This document shows, in pieces, positions 33,291 to 44,000 of a stretch of DNA of 64,000 nucleotides. How positions within the stretch are numbered: the stretch's first letter is position 1; each line of letters begins with the position of its first letter. Source of the DNA: Deinandra increscens subsp. villosa (Eukaryota > Streptophyta > Magnoliopsida > Asterales > Asteraceae); assembly GCA_039602395.1 (NCBI GenBank), contig JBCNJP010000027.1, positions 38,962,486 through 39,026,485 of the forward strand, given 5' to 3'. A program made the position numbers and the translations under genes. The notes below the pieces were generated by a model that was given only the letters and a program-made list of their open reading frames with translations, was not told the DNA's origin and ran no database searches.

Positions 33291-34211
33291 CTGGACTCTT
33301 CTGTCTCCTACACATTATGATGAAACCCGGATACGATTACTTACTCCTTCTCTACACTTACTTTTTTTTTTATCTTGTTTAGTTTTTTTAACGAGAAAGT
33401 TCATGTCATACGATAATGTGAAGATGTGCGTTTCTTTTGTAGTCTTTAGATTTGATTTAAACTAATATTATTCGTATAAGATTTAGACTTTTGGGATTTG
33501 GATTAAAGTACTATAGTATAGGGGTTACGTTTTAGATGGACTGGTACATATTTAGTTACGTGTGAGAGTAAGATTTACTTAATTTTTTGTTTACATACAG
33601 TATTTCCACCGCAACGCAAGATTGAGTGACAACTAGCTTATTAAATAAAGAGTAAAAAACCATCTTTATAACATTTTATGTTTAAAACTCTTCGAATTTA
33701 ACATTTTTAACGTCTGTTAAATAATCTGCTAAGTTAACCTCACGTTATTTGCACGTGAGGGGTAGAAGTGTCATTTTCCCTTAAAATAAAGGGTAAACTT
33801 CAATTTCCGTCTCCAAAGGTTTATGAAAAGTCAGGTTTTTTCTCCAACCATACAATCTATCACTTTTTTTCTCTCAAACAATAATAGGTTTTTTTTTCTA
33901 GCAAGTTCTTGGCCATGGTGATGGTATCATGCTTAGGTTTGATGAAGAACCCAGAATACTGCTTCTTTTTCTTCTTGTGTAGCTATGACGACAAGATTCC
34001 ACCACTACAATTAAGTTCATAATGGACGGACTTTATCTCACTCTTGGATCTCTCGCATTTTTATTATAACATTAGAGAGAATATAAAAAAAAACTAAGGG
34101 TTTTAGGAAAAAGGATTGATGGTGATCACTTCATTTACATATTAAAGCCCCCATGATCCATTCACAAGTCAATGTAAAATGCTAGATGAAGAATACTCAA
34201 GATCATTGTAA
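33291..34211. other. No gene seen; MITE remnants
   Basis: About 33650-33900 has CTCACGTTATTTGCACGTGAGG and GTAAACTTCAATTTCCGTCTCC, words typical of a common plant MITE end (compare 58153). The remainder is plain AT-rich sequence. Confidence 0.35.
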
Positions 34212-36049
34212 GGCTATGTATAATCGGGCGTTATAGCCCAAAAAACCCTAATATAACGCCCTATATAGCGCCCCCCCTGGGCAACCCCCGGGGCGCCATG
34301 TTGGTGAAACCGGCCGAGAGGCGTGAGGGGCATAGCGCCCTCTCATTTTGACCATTTTCAAAATCTAGCCGTTGGAGAGCATTCAAGTTTTTTTTTTAAT
34401 CAAAATTTTATACAAGTGTATAAAATTGGTACCCCCCTTCACATTTTTTTACACCTCTATTTCTCTCATCTCTTCATCTATCAATCTTCTATTTTCTTTT
34501 AAGAAAATGCAAGGAGGAGGACCATCATCAAACTCGCCCTTCCAACCTCCCCGTCGTACGAACGGTAACCCCGATGATGACGGGTTGTTCGCGTACATGG
34601 CGACTTTAAGATCACCGCCAATGCAACAACCGTTTCAACCGTTTCAACCAAACTTCCCGCAAGGCATGGGGTTTAATCCCTTTGCACAACATTCTTTTTC
34701 TCCGTTTCAAGCATTCCAACAACAAAACTCATTTCAACAACAAACCTTCCAACAAAACAATCCATTTCAAGCTTCTCAATCGCCTCGACCGACACCATCA
34801 CCCTCGTCTCGACTGACACCATCACCCACGCCTCCCGAAGACGACGTCATACCGCTTGATGATGATGTTGTGCCCGAGACCCAACCGAAGCAAAATGCGG
34901 GTAGGAAAAATGGTCACACAAAAAGAAGGTACCCGAGGCGCCAAGAGAGAAGAAACAAGTGCAACCGTGGACGGAGGAAGATGAGGTGGCGCTAGCTAGA
35001 GCTTGGCTTGATTGCTCGGAAAACCCGATCATTGGTAAAAAAAAGTTATTAAAATCTTTTTTTATGTATATATATATATTATATTATTTTTTTAAATGTT
35101 GATATCGTATATATATTTATTTATTTTTTTAATTTTGAAGCTAACGACCAAGACTTGACGACTTTTTGGCGAGAGACGAGAAAGAAGTTCTATGAGTTGA
35201 TGAAGGCCAACGAGCCATACCGCCAACCCGACTCCATATCGGGTTGGCAAAGCGGTCAAAACAACGAAGATGTCCAATCACAAGCGCTAATCAAATACGG
35301 GGTCGGTCGTCCCGCGTTTAACTACATCGCGGTTTGAAACGTGTTAAAAAATGCACCCAAGTGGCTTTCTCAAGTTGATTTGAAGAATAAAATAGAGTGT
35401 CGCTCGAAAAAGTCTAGGACCGAATCAACAAACGAAGCGGATGGGGAGAGTTCGGACGCTCGTGCCTTTGATTTAAATGAGAATGTTGAGATTGTGCACG
35501 TCGAGCCTCGTCGACCACCTAGTCGAGATTTCACGAAGGCTCAAAGGGCTTCGTCGTCGTCAAGTCGTTCCACCGCCACCACCGTCTCAAATATCAACAA
35601 GCTTCAAGGGGAGATGAATGAAAAGCTAGAAATGTTGGTGAGTTTGCGTCAAGAACAAACGGGGTTGGTCAAACGCTGTATAATGCACCGAGATTTACAA
35701 GAGCTTCGACCACCACTCCCGGATGACGAACCGGCGCGTATGATCACAATAAAACTTAGGGAGGACATTGCGAAGAGTTATGGGTTGTTTTTTTTTTATG
35801 TTATGTGTCGGTTTTTTTTATGTCATGTTATTTGTTTCACTAGTATGTTTTTTTATTTTAATTGAAGTTTTAAAATTTTATAATTTATTTTATTTTATTA
35901 GTTGACTAAAAAAATAAATAAATGTGATTAGGTAATGATTAGTGGGGGCTTTATGACTACACACCCATCCCCCATAACCCCCCTTTTGCCACGTCACTGC
36001 CACATGTCACATAATGCCCCATGGTGGGGCATTATGACTACACATAGCC
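34212..36049 (+). mobile_element. PIF/Harbinger-type element with ORF1 only, 1.84 kb
   Basis: TIRs GGCTATGT[A/G]TA[A/G]TC at 34212 and in complement at 36049, flanked by TAA at 34209-34211 and 36050-36052. A 3-bp TWA duplication is the hallmark of PIF/Harbinger. Only the Myb-like ORF1 is present; there is no DDE transposase, so the copy depends on another element. Confidence 0.8.
34507..35865 (+). pseudogene. Harbinger ORF1-like (Myb/SANT-like, NAM-associated type), broken
   Basis: Exon 1 from ATG 34507 encodes a Gln/Pro/Phe-rich N-terminus (QPFQPFQPNFPQG), then after a frameshift near 34910 the conserved PWTEEDEVALARAWLDCSEN up to about 35035 (donor ATTG|GTAAAA). Exon 2 starts after TTTTGAAG at 35142 and continues the domain (FWRETRKKFYELM). 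An in-frame TGA at 35335-35337 stands where a Trp is expected before NVLKNAPKW. The same frame then runs to 35865 with a coiled C-terminus (KLQGEMNEKLEMLVSLRQEQ). Such proteins are often mislabelled glutathione S-transferase T3-like. Frameshift plus stop make it a pseudogene unless they are assembly errors. Confidence 0.7.
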
Positions 36050-36083
36050 TAATACTCGAAATATTTGAATAAATATTTTCATA

Positions 36084-36456
36084 TTCTAATAAATAATTAC
36101 ATCTGATATCTGATGATACATGTCATCACTACATTCATTCTCATCATAAATTTCCCACTTCTCTCTTTCCTATTAAATATCAAATCTCTCACTTATTAAA
36201 TGCTAAAGATTTTAAATAAATAAATATTAAAAAATATATAAATTTTCTTATTTCGGTAAGTTATCATCCTCTTTCCTCCTATTCTAATAAATAATTACAT
36301 TTGATAACACATGTCATCACTACATCCGTTCTCATCACAATTTTCCCACTTCTATCTCCTATTAAATATCATATCTCTCACTTATTAAATGCTAAAGATT
36401 TTAATTAAATAAATATTGAAATATATATAAATTTTCTTATTTCAGTAAGTTATCAT
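36084..36456. repeat. Tandem duplication of about 190 bp
   Basis: TTCTAATAAATAATTACAT ... TTATTTC[G/A]GTAAGTTATCAT occurs at 36084-36266 and 36282-36456, with about 10% differences by eye. Confidence 0.85.
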
Positions 36457-37381
36457 AACTTATTAGTTAATAATAAGATTTTAATTATATATTATACTAA
36501 TTAAATTTACAACTATAATTCTTCGTTTATTGTAATTACTGAAATTTTAAATATGAAATATGATTTGTTAAACTCTAAAAAAGTAACAATCAACTCACCT
36601 TCTCTGTTAGAAAAATTTTATTAATAACAAATTACGAAATTGGATTTCATATTTGTTGTTGCTATTTGGTCATTGTTTGAACTTAGATGTGACATAGAAT
36701 AATATAAAATAATCATCTTGTAAAACATAGATGATACAGAATGGAAGTTTAATTTAATATTAATGTTACTTGTAGTAAGATTTTTATTTTCTTGAGATAT
36801 TTTGAATTTATGAGTTTTTTTTCTCTTATGTGTTTTTGTCAATTTGTGTGTTATTTCTTGTTAAATGCATTATTTTGTGTCATTATATCTCCTTTATTAT
36901 TTTGTCAATATACCATACCTAACAATGAAATTTAATTTCATTTAATACAATTGACTAATTTACTACTTTTCATGTCATATATACGTGAATAGTATGTTTG
37001 TTTAAATATGTAAATGACATGTTGTTTAGTTGAGCACCAAGATCATATATTTTTTTAACAAACAAGTGAACTATTGAATTACTTTTATTGTGACAATATT
37101 TTATTGAATGATACATATTGTTTGTACTCATAACATATGTTTCTATATTTTATCTATAACAATTTAATTTTTTTTAGATAATTTCGCTTCCTCGGGTATG
37201 AAATTGCAATTAACTGAAGACTTTAAAGAGCTTGTGCACTGATCTCTTTGTGCTCATCGTAGTGGATGATTATTATTTACAATAACATCTATTGAAATAT
37301 TATTTATGTGAATCTTTAACGTGAATTATGTATTAAATTTTTAATAATTAAAACTGTGTAATACACGGGTTATATCCTAGT
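36084..37381 (+). mobile_element. Possible Helitron, 3' end at 37381
   Basis: The end GTGTAATACACGGGTTATAT followed by CCTAGT fits a Helitron terminus: a hairpin (GTGT-AAT-ACAC) about 10 bases before CTAG, then T. A TC-starting 5' end near TCTAATAAATAATTAC (36085 or 36283) is plausible, but the preceding base is not the expected A. No RepHel gene, so it would be non-autonomous. Confidence 0.4.
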
Positions 37382-37545
37382 ATACTTATAATAAGTGAAT
37401 AATTTAATCGTTGACATTTACTTATATGGTTTTAGTGTATTATTCGTTATTACTCTTTTGTCGTAATTAATTAGATAGGTTATCAAGTAAATAAATATAA
37501 TTGTAATTGTAATAAACTTACATATATATATATACACATATATAT

Positions 37546-37735
37546 GGGTTAGGTTCAAATGAGAACTTTTTATTTTGAGAACTTTTAGGAACCAGATCTA
37601 AACCATTAATTTCAGGTGGAGACTACTATAATTCATTTGTGGGGGGGGGGGGGGGGGGTTCTTATATATAAACTAGTAGCTTAGAATTGTTCTCAAAAGT
37701 TCTCATACTCAATTGGTTCTCAAATGGTCATATCC
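37546..37735. mobile_element. Family A (copy 8)
   Basis: Forward copy between TA tracts with an 18-base G-run (37641-37658). Ends GGGTTAGGTTCAAATGAGAA and CAAATGGTCATATCC. Confidence 0.8.
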
Positions 37736-37760
37736 ATATATATATATATATATATATATA

Positions 37761-38680
37761 GGCCAAGGATCATGCGTAAACACAATTTTATTGCGAAAAC
37801 GCGAAAACACTTTTAATGAGGGGCAAAGATGTAAAATTACGCATGTATTAATAAATGAGAGAAAAAAAGAAAAAAAAATACCTGATGCGCTCATCTTCTG
37901 AAACGCGTAACACTTGCCCTAGAACTCCTGCGATCGGCGATCGAGACTTCCCTGCGTCTCCCGCCGGTGACGCCTCTTTCCCTCCCGTCGCCGGCCGCCG
38001 GTGGCGCATCCTTCCATCAGGTATTTCACGCTTTATTCCTCTTTCCCTCCCGTCGCCGTCATCTACTAGATATCGTTTTTTTTGTTCATCTCCTAGAATG
38101 TTGGGGTAAATCAAGAGCACGTGCTTTATTTTAGTGTAATTGACGTTTAGAACGCGTTGATCTTATGAATTTCTGTACATTATTCGATTAAGACCTAATA
38201 CTTTACCTCTACATTGAATATTTGGTGAATTCTAATTATGATCTTTGTTGTTTTTGAAGACATGGATAAATCTGAGTTAATTGAACGATCTGAAGATCAA
38301 CGTTACAGTGATTCAGATGTGTTTGTTGATGCTACTAGTGAATTTAACATTAATTTCATAGACACACACGACCTTATTGAGCATGAACCGCAATCGAGTT
38401 CATCAGCCGGTCAATCATCATCATCTATGCATACAATAACTGAACCAGAGCCGAATATGACTTTTTTTTTTCCAGTTGAACACCATGGTACAACGTTTTT
38501 CTACATTGTTCAAACTAATGATGCACACGTGCGACATTGTTCATATGTTCATACAACTCATGGTTATATGCATAAAATGCTGCAACTGTTCACTTTAATC
38601 ACAATAACACATCATGTGTTTGTTATTTTGAATATATCCAATAAGTTAGTTAGTCATTACCTTTTAAATATGCAATAGAG
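37761..38680 (+). mobile_element. Left part of a D-like (TA)n-flanked element
   Basis: Starts after a TA tract with GGCCAAGGATCATGCGTAAA, then TTGCGAAAACGCGAAAACAC, as in family D. A CG-rich leader follows (37900-38080), then an ORF. No right end was found before the LTR retrotransposon, so it seems truncated. Confidence 0.45.
38262..38678 (+). CDS. Hypothetical ORF, possibly an FRS/MULE N-terminus
   Basis: Follows an acceptor-like TTGTTTTTGAAG. The protein begins MDKSELIERSEDQRYSDSDV, is acidic and Ser-rich for about 70 residues, then reads EPEPNMTFFFPVEHHG. An acidic N-terminus followed by PEVGMTF-like text is the pattern before the FAR1 domain in FRS proteins, but no FAR1 domain follows. 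After about residue 90 the ORF probably runs into intron. Confidence 0.35.
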   Translation: MDKSELIERSEDQRYSDSDVFVDATSEFNINFIDTHDLIEHEPQSSSSAGQSSSSMHTITEPEPNMTFFFPVEHHGTTFFYIVQTNDAHVRHCSYVHTTHGYMHKMLQLFTLITITHHVFVILNISNKLVSHYLLNMQ

Positions 38681-38769
38681 TTGCCAAATAGATGCTTCGA
38701 TACATCCAACTGAACAGAAGTATTAGTCCTGATATAAACAAGAATATGGAAATATAGTTGTAGGGCTAT

Positions 38770-39157
38770 ATTTATGTAAGGCATGAACATTAGTGTTGGG
38801 CTTAGTTTTGGGCTTAGTTTAGCTTGTTTAATAGGCCATGTGGGCCATTTAATTAGTTTATGATTGGGCCTAATCATGTTTATGATTGGCCATGTTCTTG
38901 TAATGAGGTGGTATAAATACCACCTCATATTCACGATTAAGGCAAGCTTTCATATTACCATTTACGACTTCTTCAAAGGGTTTGTGATTCCGATCGGTGT
39001 TGATTGCTTCAAATAGTAGTTGTTCTTCATTCAAGACTTCATCTTTACATTAGATCTAGTCTATTCTTCTACTATTCTTCTTGAATCGATCTTTCACGAG
39101 GATTCCGCACTCGTGTTTGATTAGATATCGTGTGGTTGAGAGATATTCGGACCTACA
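38770..39157 (+). repeat. 5' LTR of the gag-only retrotransposon (start approximate)
   Basis: Homologous to 42537-42948 and ends CTACA directly before AT and the primer-binding site. It carries a TATAAAT box at 38912-38918 set inside an inverted repeat. The 5' boundary could not be fixed, because the first part has diverged from the second LTR. Confidence 0.6.
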
Positions 39158-39159
39158 AT

Positions 39160-39172
39160 TGGTATCAGAGCC
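39160..39172 (+). promoter_or_regulatory. Primer-binding site (initiator tRNA-Met)
   Basis: TGGTATCAGAGCC, two bases after the LTR end. It is the usual plant Copia/Gypsy PBS complementary to the 3' end of initiator tRNA-Met. Confidence 0.85.
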
Positions 39173-39756
39173 AAGAATCTTAGATTCGAGGCTCTCACGA
39201 TATAGATTCAAGCGTTTTCTGGGTTTTTGTTCGAGTTTTGTTGAAGATTCAAAGGTTTCTGGGTGTTTACGACTTTTGCCTGGTGTTGTTCTTCGCGTTT
39301 CTGGGTTTTCAGTGTGTTCACGATCATCATTTGTTGAAGATCTACTGGTTTTTCTGGGTTCCTCGGTGATTACGATCAGTTTTCGTTGAAGATCTGCTGT
39401 GTTCTCGTGTTTACGACCCGCAAAAAGGAGTTTACGATTGTACTTGTTTATCGTAATCGTGTTTACGATTGTACTTGGCTCGGAATCGACGTTTACGACT
39501 TTTTCAGATCGCAAACGGTGTTTACGACTTTGGTTTATCGGGAACAGGTAATTACGACTCCGGTGATCGTAATCGAGTATCGTAATCTCAGTTTACGACT
39601 TTTTGAGGCGGTTAAGGAGTTTACGATTTTGGGTATAATCGGAAACAGTATTCACGATCGTAATCATCCATTTACGATCGTAATCGGGTTGTTTTTATCG
39701 TAATCTCATATTTTTGGACATTTGGACGTTAGTTTTAAGTTTCCTAAGCTATCGGG

Positions 39757-42525
39757 ATGGATTTTGAACCAAGTATGTATCAGAAGTTGGACTTCGAGAT
39801 TGGCTCTATCACTTGTCCACCTAGACTCACTTCGGCGGATAACTTTTTGGAGTGGAAGTACAGGTTTGAAAACCATTTGAAGAGTGTTGACTTGAGATTG
39901 TGGAGAGCGGTAATTAATGGACCACACATACCTACTCATGGAGAAGGAGCTAAAGCAGGAAAGGCTAAGACTGAAGACGAGTTTGAAGATGAGGACTGGG
40001 AAAGGTGTAACAAGGCTGAGAGGGCGTTTGCAATTATGACCATGGCACTAACACCTGACATTGCTCAAGGATTTAAGCATTGCAAGACGGCGAAGGAACT
40101 CTGGAATGCATTGATTGTTGCCTATGAGGGAAATCCGGACATTAAGGCAAGTCGAAAGCAAATGTTGAAGCAGAAATTCAATTTGTTCAACCATATCCAA
40201 GGTGAATCGTTTGAAGCGCAAGTGCAAAGGTTTGTATCTCTGATGGCAGAAATGTCAAGCTATGGTGTGGAGCCGGAATTGGAAGACAAGAATTTGAAGC
40301 TGCTGAACAGTTTACCAAAGTCATGGAACACCAATATCTCAATCATTAAGGACAACAATAAATTGAGTGAGCTATCTCAGGATGAAATGATCAACAAGTT
40401 GAAGTCCAAGCTTATTGATGACAAGCAGCGAGAGTTGAATCACATAAGCTCTCTTAGTTTGGCTGGGAAACTGAATCAAGCTTTGTTGTCGGAAGAAGTA
40501 GATGTGAAGCAGAAAGGAAAGTCTGTTGGAGGTGGATCAAGTTTTGTGACTAAAACAAATGCTTTTGTAGCACAACCTCAATCTAGTTCAAGTGGAGGTG
40601 ATAATTCTGAGGCTACCAATGATCCCAACTTTGCACTTGGTATGGGATTCATGAACAGTTATCATGCTTTAATGGCCGGAACCCTAATCCCTACTGAGAT
40701 CCTATCAGGAGAGCTGAATCAGATAAATCCAGAAGATGTGGAAATGTTGGATGTCTCTTGGCAGATGGCTATGGCTGTGTTCAGGGCTAAGAAGTTCATG
40801 GCGACTACAGGGAGAAATGTTTGGAAGGATCAAGACAAGATCAGAATGGGGTTTGACAAAACCAAGCTTAGGTGCTACAATTGTGATGAATATGGGCATT
40901 TTGCAAGAGAGTGTAGCAAGCCAAGGAAGGAGAAAGCAGAGATAAAGAAACCAGCTGATGGGAAGGCAAAGGCAGAGACAAGCGCTTTGATAGTGCAGGA
41001 AGGAGGAGGATATGACTGGACCTCCCAAATGAAGGATCTGAGCCTGACACATGCTATGATGACTACTGTGGATGATGATGATGAGGAAGAGCATGCTTTT
41101 GTTGTTACTGAAGATGAACCTGAGGAGAATGAAGCTATGGCAGCTGACCACACCAAGGTATGTACTAACCCTGTTTGTGATCGTATAATTAATGGTCTTA
41201 GACAATTTTGCAAAAACTTTGAATTAGAATTGTTTGAGACAAAATGTGAAAGAAGCTCATTTAAGGGTAGATGGCAAAAGAACGAAGAAAAGGTTAAAGC
41301 CCAGAAATTAGACATAGTGAAATATAAGAAACTTGCAACTGAGAATGCTTATATGTATGACAATGCTAAGTTAGAAATCGCAGAACTTACTAAGCAGATA
41401 GATGAACTTAAGCATAAAAACAATGAGTTGCAGGTTAAGCTTGATATAAATCTTATGAGAAGCGAAAGAATGTTACAGGCTAGTAAATCTCTGGACACAT
41501 GCATTACTGAGGTTAGAATGGGTAAGGACAAAGGTGGAATAGGAATTAGCTTTGCAAACAAGAACGTTGTTCCTCAAGATAAAACTAGAGATGTAATAGG
41601 AATGATTTTAGAGGAGGATCAGATAGATAGATCTGCATCGGAAATGCATGAGGAAGGACCTCCTTTAGATAGTGTCTTGGTTGGAGTGAAGCCTTTGACA
41701 GAAGAGGAAATGGAAAATGAAAATCACATGACTTATGGGTTGGGTAATAAGGATAGAGTGATGACAGACGCGTGTGAAGCAGGACCATCAAATACTTCTC
41801 TGAATAACTGTGTGAGTTCTTCTGATGTATCTATTTATTGTGCAGATGAAGTAGAAATCAAAGATATTTCGAAGAAGGATGCCGAATGTCAGAGAGTGGA
41901 AGAGAGTCACGTGTCTAGTAGTTCTAGTAGTTCTAGTGGCTCTAGTTTATGTTTACCTAAGGATGATGTAATGGCACTTGTGTCAGAACTAGAGACATCC
42001 AAGTCAAAACAAGTAGTTGCGTCGTTGTTAAAAAATGTTTCTGAATCAAATGAAAAAGTGTCTGGTTTTAAAATTCGTGTGCCTAACACAAAAATAGGTT
42101 GTGAGACTAAGCCCAAAGACTTTGTTGCTTATCCTCAGGTTGTGTCAGCTTTTAATAGAACAAACAAATCTAAATCGGAACAATTTTGTTTAATTACACA
42201 ATCTGATAAGGATAAACAACGTGTTATACACAAATGGGATGATAAGCCAGAGTGGAAGTCGTCTTACCCAAGACGTCCGTACCTCTGTAGTCATGTCAAT
42301 GGGCCTAGACTCATGAATTGCTTTCAATGTGGAAAGCCAGGACATTTTGCAGCTAACTGTGTGAATAGACCTTACCAACCATACTATCCGCAAAACCCAC
42401 GGACTAGTATGTTGGAGAGAATGATGACAGGAGAAAAGCAAAAACAAAAGCAGAAGCAACAAGTTGTGTTTCAGGGGAAACAGTGTTTTGAACCAATGAA
42501 GACTGAACAGTCTAAGGTTTTGTAG
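39757..42525 (+). CDS. Copia-like gag, 922 aa, intact
   Basis: Structural capsid/nucleocapsid protein of an LTR retrotransposon. Residues about 20-240 form a UBN2/Retrotran_gag_2-type region (LEWKYRFENHLKSVD, AKELWNALIVAYEG, LLNSLPKSW). A CCHC zinc knuckle lies at residues 373-386 (CYNCDEYGHFAREC), a coiled-coil-like stretch at about 500-580, a Ser-rich segment at about 720-730, and a second CCHC knuckle at 855-868 (CFQCGKPGHFAANC). Length is two to three times a usual Copia gag, and it ends with a stop where pol would normally continue. No protease, integrase or reverse transcriptase motif follows; the next sequence is another LTR. The intact frame suggests recent activity or selection. Confidence 0.88.
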   Translation: MDFEPSMYQKLDFEIGSITCPPRLTSADNFLEWKYRFENHLKSVDLRLWRAVINGPHIPTHGEGAKAGKAKTEDEFEDEDWERCNKAERAFAIMTMALTPDIAQGFKHCKTAKELWNALIVAYEGNPDIKASRKQMLKQKFNLFNHIQGESFEAQVQRFVSLMAEMSSYGVEPELEDKNLKLLNSLPKSWNTNISIIKDNNKLSELSQDEMINKLKSKLIDDKQRELNHISSLSLAGKLNQALLSEEVDVKQKGKSVGGGSSFVTKTNAFVAQPQSSSSGGDNSEATNDPNFALGMGFMNSYHALMAGTLIPTEILSGELNQINPEDVEMLDVSWQMAMAVFRAKKFMATTGRNVWKDQDKIRMGFDKTKLRCYNCDEYGHFARECSKPRKEKAEIKKPADGKAKAETSALIVQEGGGYDWTSQMKDLSLTHAMMTTVDDDDEEEHAFVVTEDEPEENEAMAADHTKVCTNPVCDRIINGLRQFCKNFELELFETKCERSSFKGRWQKNEEKVKAQKLDIVKYKKLATENAYMYDNAKLEIAELTKQIDELKHKNNELQVKLDINLMRSERMLQASKSLDTCITEVRMGKDKGGIGISFANKNVVPQDKTRDVIGMILEEDQIDRSASEMHEEGPPLDSVLVGVKPLTEEEMENENHMTYGLGNKDRVMTDACEAGPSNTSLNNCVSSSDVSIYCADEVEIKDISKKDAECQRVEESHVSSSSSSSSGSSLCLPKDDVMALVSELETSKSKQVVASLLKNVSESNEKVSGFKIRVPNTKIGCETKPKDFVAYPQVVSAFNRTNKSKSEQFCLITQSDKDKQRVIHKWDDKPEWKSSYPRRPYLCSHVNGPRLMNCFQCGKPGHFAANCVNRPYQPYYPQNPRTSMLERMMTGEKQKQKQKQQVVFQGKQCFEPMKTEQSKVL

Positions 42526-42536
42526 AGGCTAGATTA

Positions 42537-42948
42537 TGAGGCTTGTAATATTAAATAAGTTGGGTTGGGCTTAGAGGGTTTAATTAGATTAGTAGGCTAG
42601 TTTTATTATGTTTAGGCTAGTTTACTATTAGTTTGGGCAAGGGCTTGGGTTTATGATTGGGCTTATTGGGTTTATGATTAGCCCATGTGCTTGTAAGAGG
42701 TGGTATAAATACCACCTCATGATTATGATCAAGTAAGCTTTGGGAGAACCTATTTACGATTTCTTGTTTGTGTGTGTGATTCCGATCGGTGTTCTAAGCT
42801 TCATAGTAGACGGATTTCCATTCAAGATTCGATCTTTCTCTAAGATCTAATCTCTTCATCTACTATTTTCTTGAATCAATCTCTCACGAGGATTCCGCAC
42901 TCGTGTTAGATCATTATATCGTGTGTTTGGGAGATTTCCGGACCTACA
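42537..42948 (+). repeat. Second LTR of the same family (start approximate)
   Basis: Shares the TATAAAT palindrome region (42697-42718), CTCACGAGGATTCCGCACTC and the CCTACA end with the first LTR. It may be the 3' LTR of the gag-only element, the 5' LTR of a following one, or both, since a PBS and leader follow it. Confidence 0.6.
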
Positions 42949-42950
42949 AT

Positions 42951-43500
42951 TGGTATCAGAGCCAAGAATCTTAGATTCGAGGCTCTCACGAATAGATTCA
43001 AGCGTTTTCTGGGTTTGTGTTCCAGTTTGGTTGAAGATTTGAAGGTTTTTGGGGTTTACGACTGTTGCTGCTGCTGTTCATCGAGTTTCTGGGTGTTCAC
43101 GATTGCGTTTTCTGGGTTTTTAGTGTGTTTACGACAGGGTGTGTTGAAGATCTGCATCATCTGTGTGTTTACGACATCAAGATCTCTTTTTTAAGGTGTT
43201 TACGATCTGAAAAAAAAGTGTTCACGATTGTACTTGCAAATCGTAATCGTGTTTACGATTTAGTTGGCTCGGAAACAGTGTTTACGACATTTTCGGATCG
43301 GAATCAAGAGTTTACGACTACGGGATCGTAATCATCAATCGTAATCTCGAGTTTACGACTCTATAAGGCGGTTAGTGAGTTTACGATTTTGGCTTTGATC
43401 GTAAACGGCTTTCACGATCGTAATCACCCATCGTATTCAGGTTTACGACATCTTAAGGCGGTTAAGGGTTTACGATTTGGAGTTTTTATCCGAAACAGGG
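42951..43500 (+). other. PBS and leader of a second copy, cut by a gap
   Basis: TGGTATCAGAGCC at 42951-42963, followed by a leader like that at 39173-39756 with many TTTACGA/TCGTAA words. The 500-N gap begins before any gag start. Confidence 0.75.
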
Positions 43501-44000
43501 NNNNNNNNNNNNNNNNNNNNNNNNNNNNNNNNNNNNNNNNNNNNNNNNNNNNNNNNNNNNNNNNNNNNNNNNNNNNNNNNNNNNNNNNNNNNNNNNNNNN
43601 NNNNNNNNNNNNNNNNNNNNNNNNNNNNNNNNNNNNNNNNNNNNNNNNNNNNNNNNNNNNNNNNNNNNNNNNNNNNNNNNNNNNNNNNNNNNNNNNNNNN
43701 NNNNNNNNNNNNNNNNNNNNNNNNNNNNNNNNNNNNNNNNNNNNNNNNNNNNNNNNNNNNNNNNNNNNNNNNNNNNNNNNNNNNNNNNNNNNNNNNNNNN
43801 NNNNNNNNNNNNNNNNNNNNNNNNNNNNNNNNNNNNNNNNNNNNNNNNNNNNNNNNNNNNNNNNNNNNNNNNNNNNNNNNNNNNNNNNNNNNNNNNNNNN
43901 NNNNNNNNNNNNNNNNNNNNNNNNNNNNNNNNNNNNNNNNNNNNNNNNNNNNNNNNNNNNNNNNNNNNNNNNNNNNNNNNNNNNNNNNNNNNNNNNNNNN
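43501..44000. other. Assembly gap, 500 N
   Basis: Exactly 500 N. The sequence resumes inside a repeat that is near-identical to 49240 onward, so the join could be wrong. Confidence 0.98.

Noticed and set aside
34847..35032. Minus-strand ORF in the Harbinger element
   Set aside because: Antisense to the ORF1 exon; the + strand encodes a recognisable family.
40705..42462. Several minus-strand ORFs of 60-166 codons across the gag
   Set aside because: Shadows of the intact 922-codon gag; no domain is recognisable.
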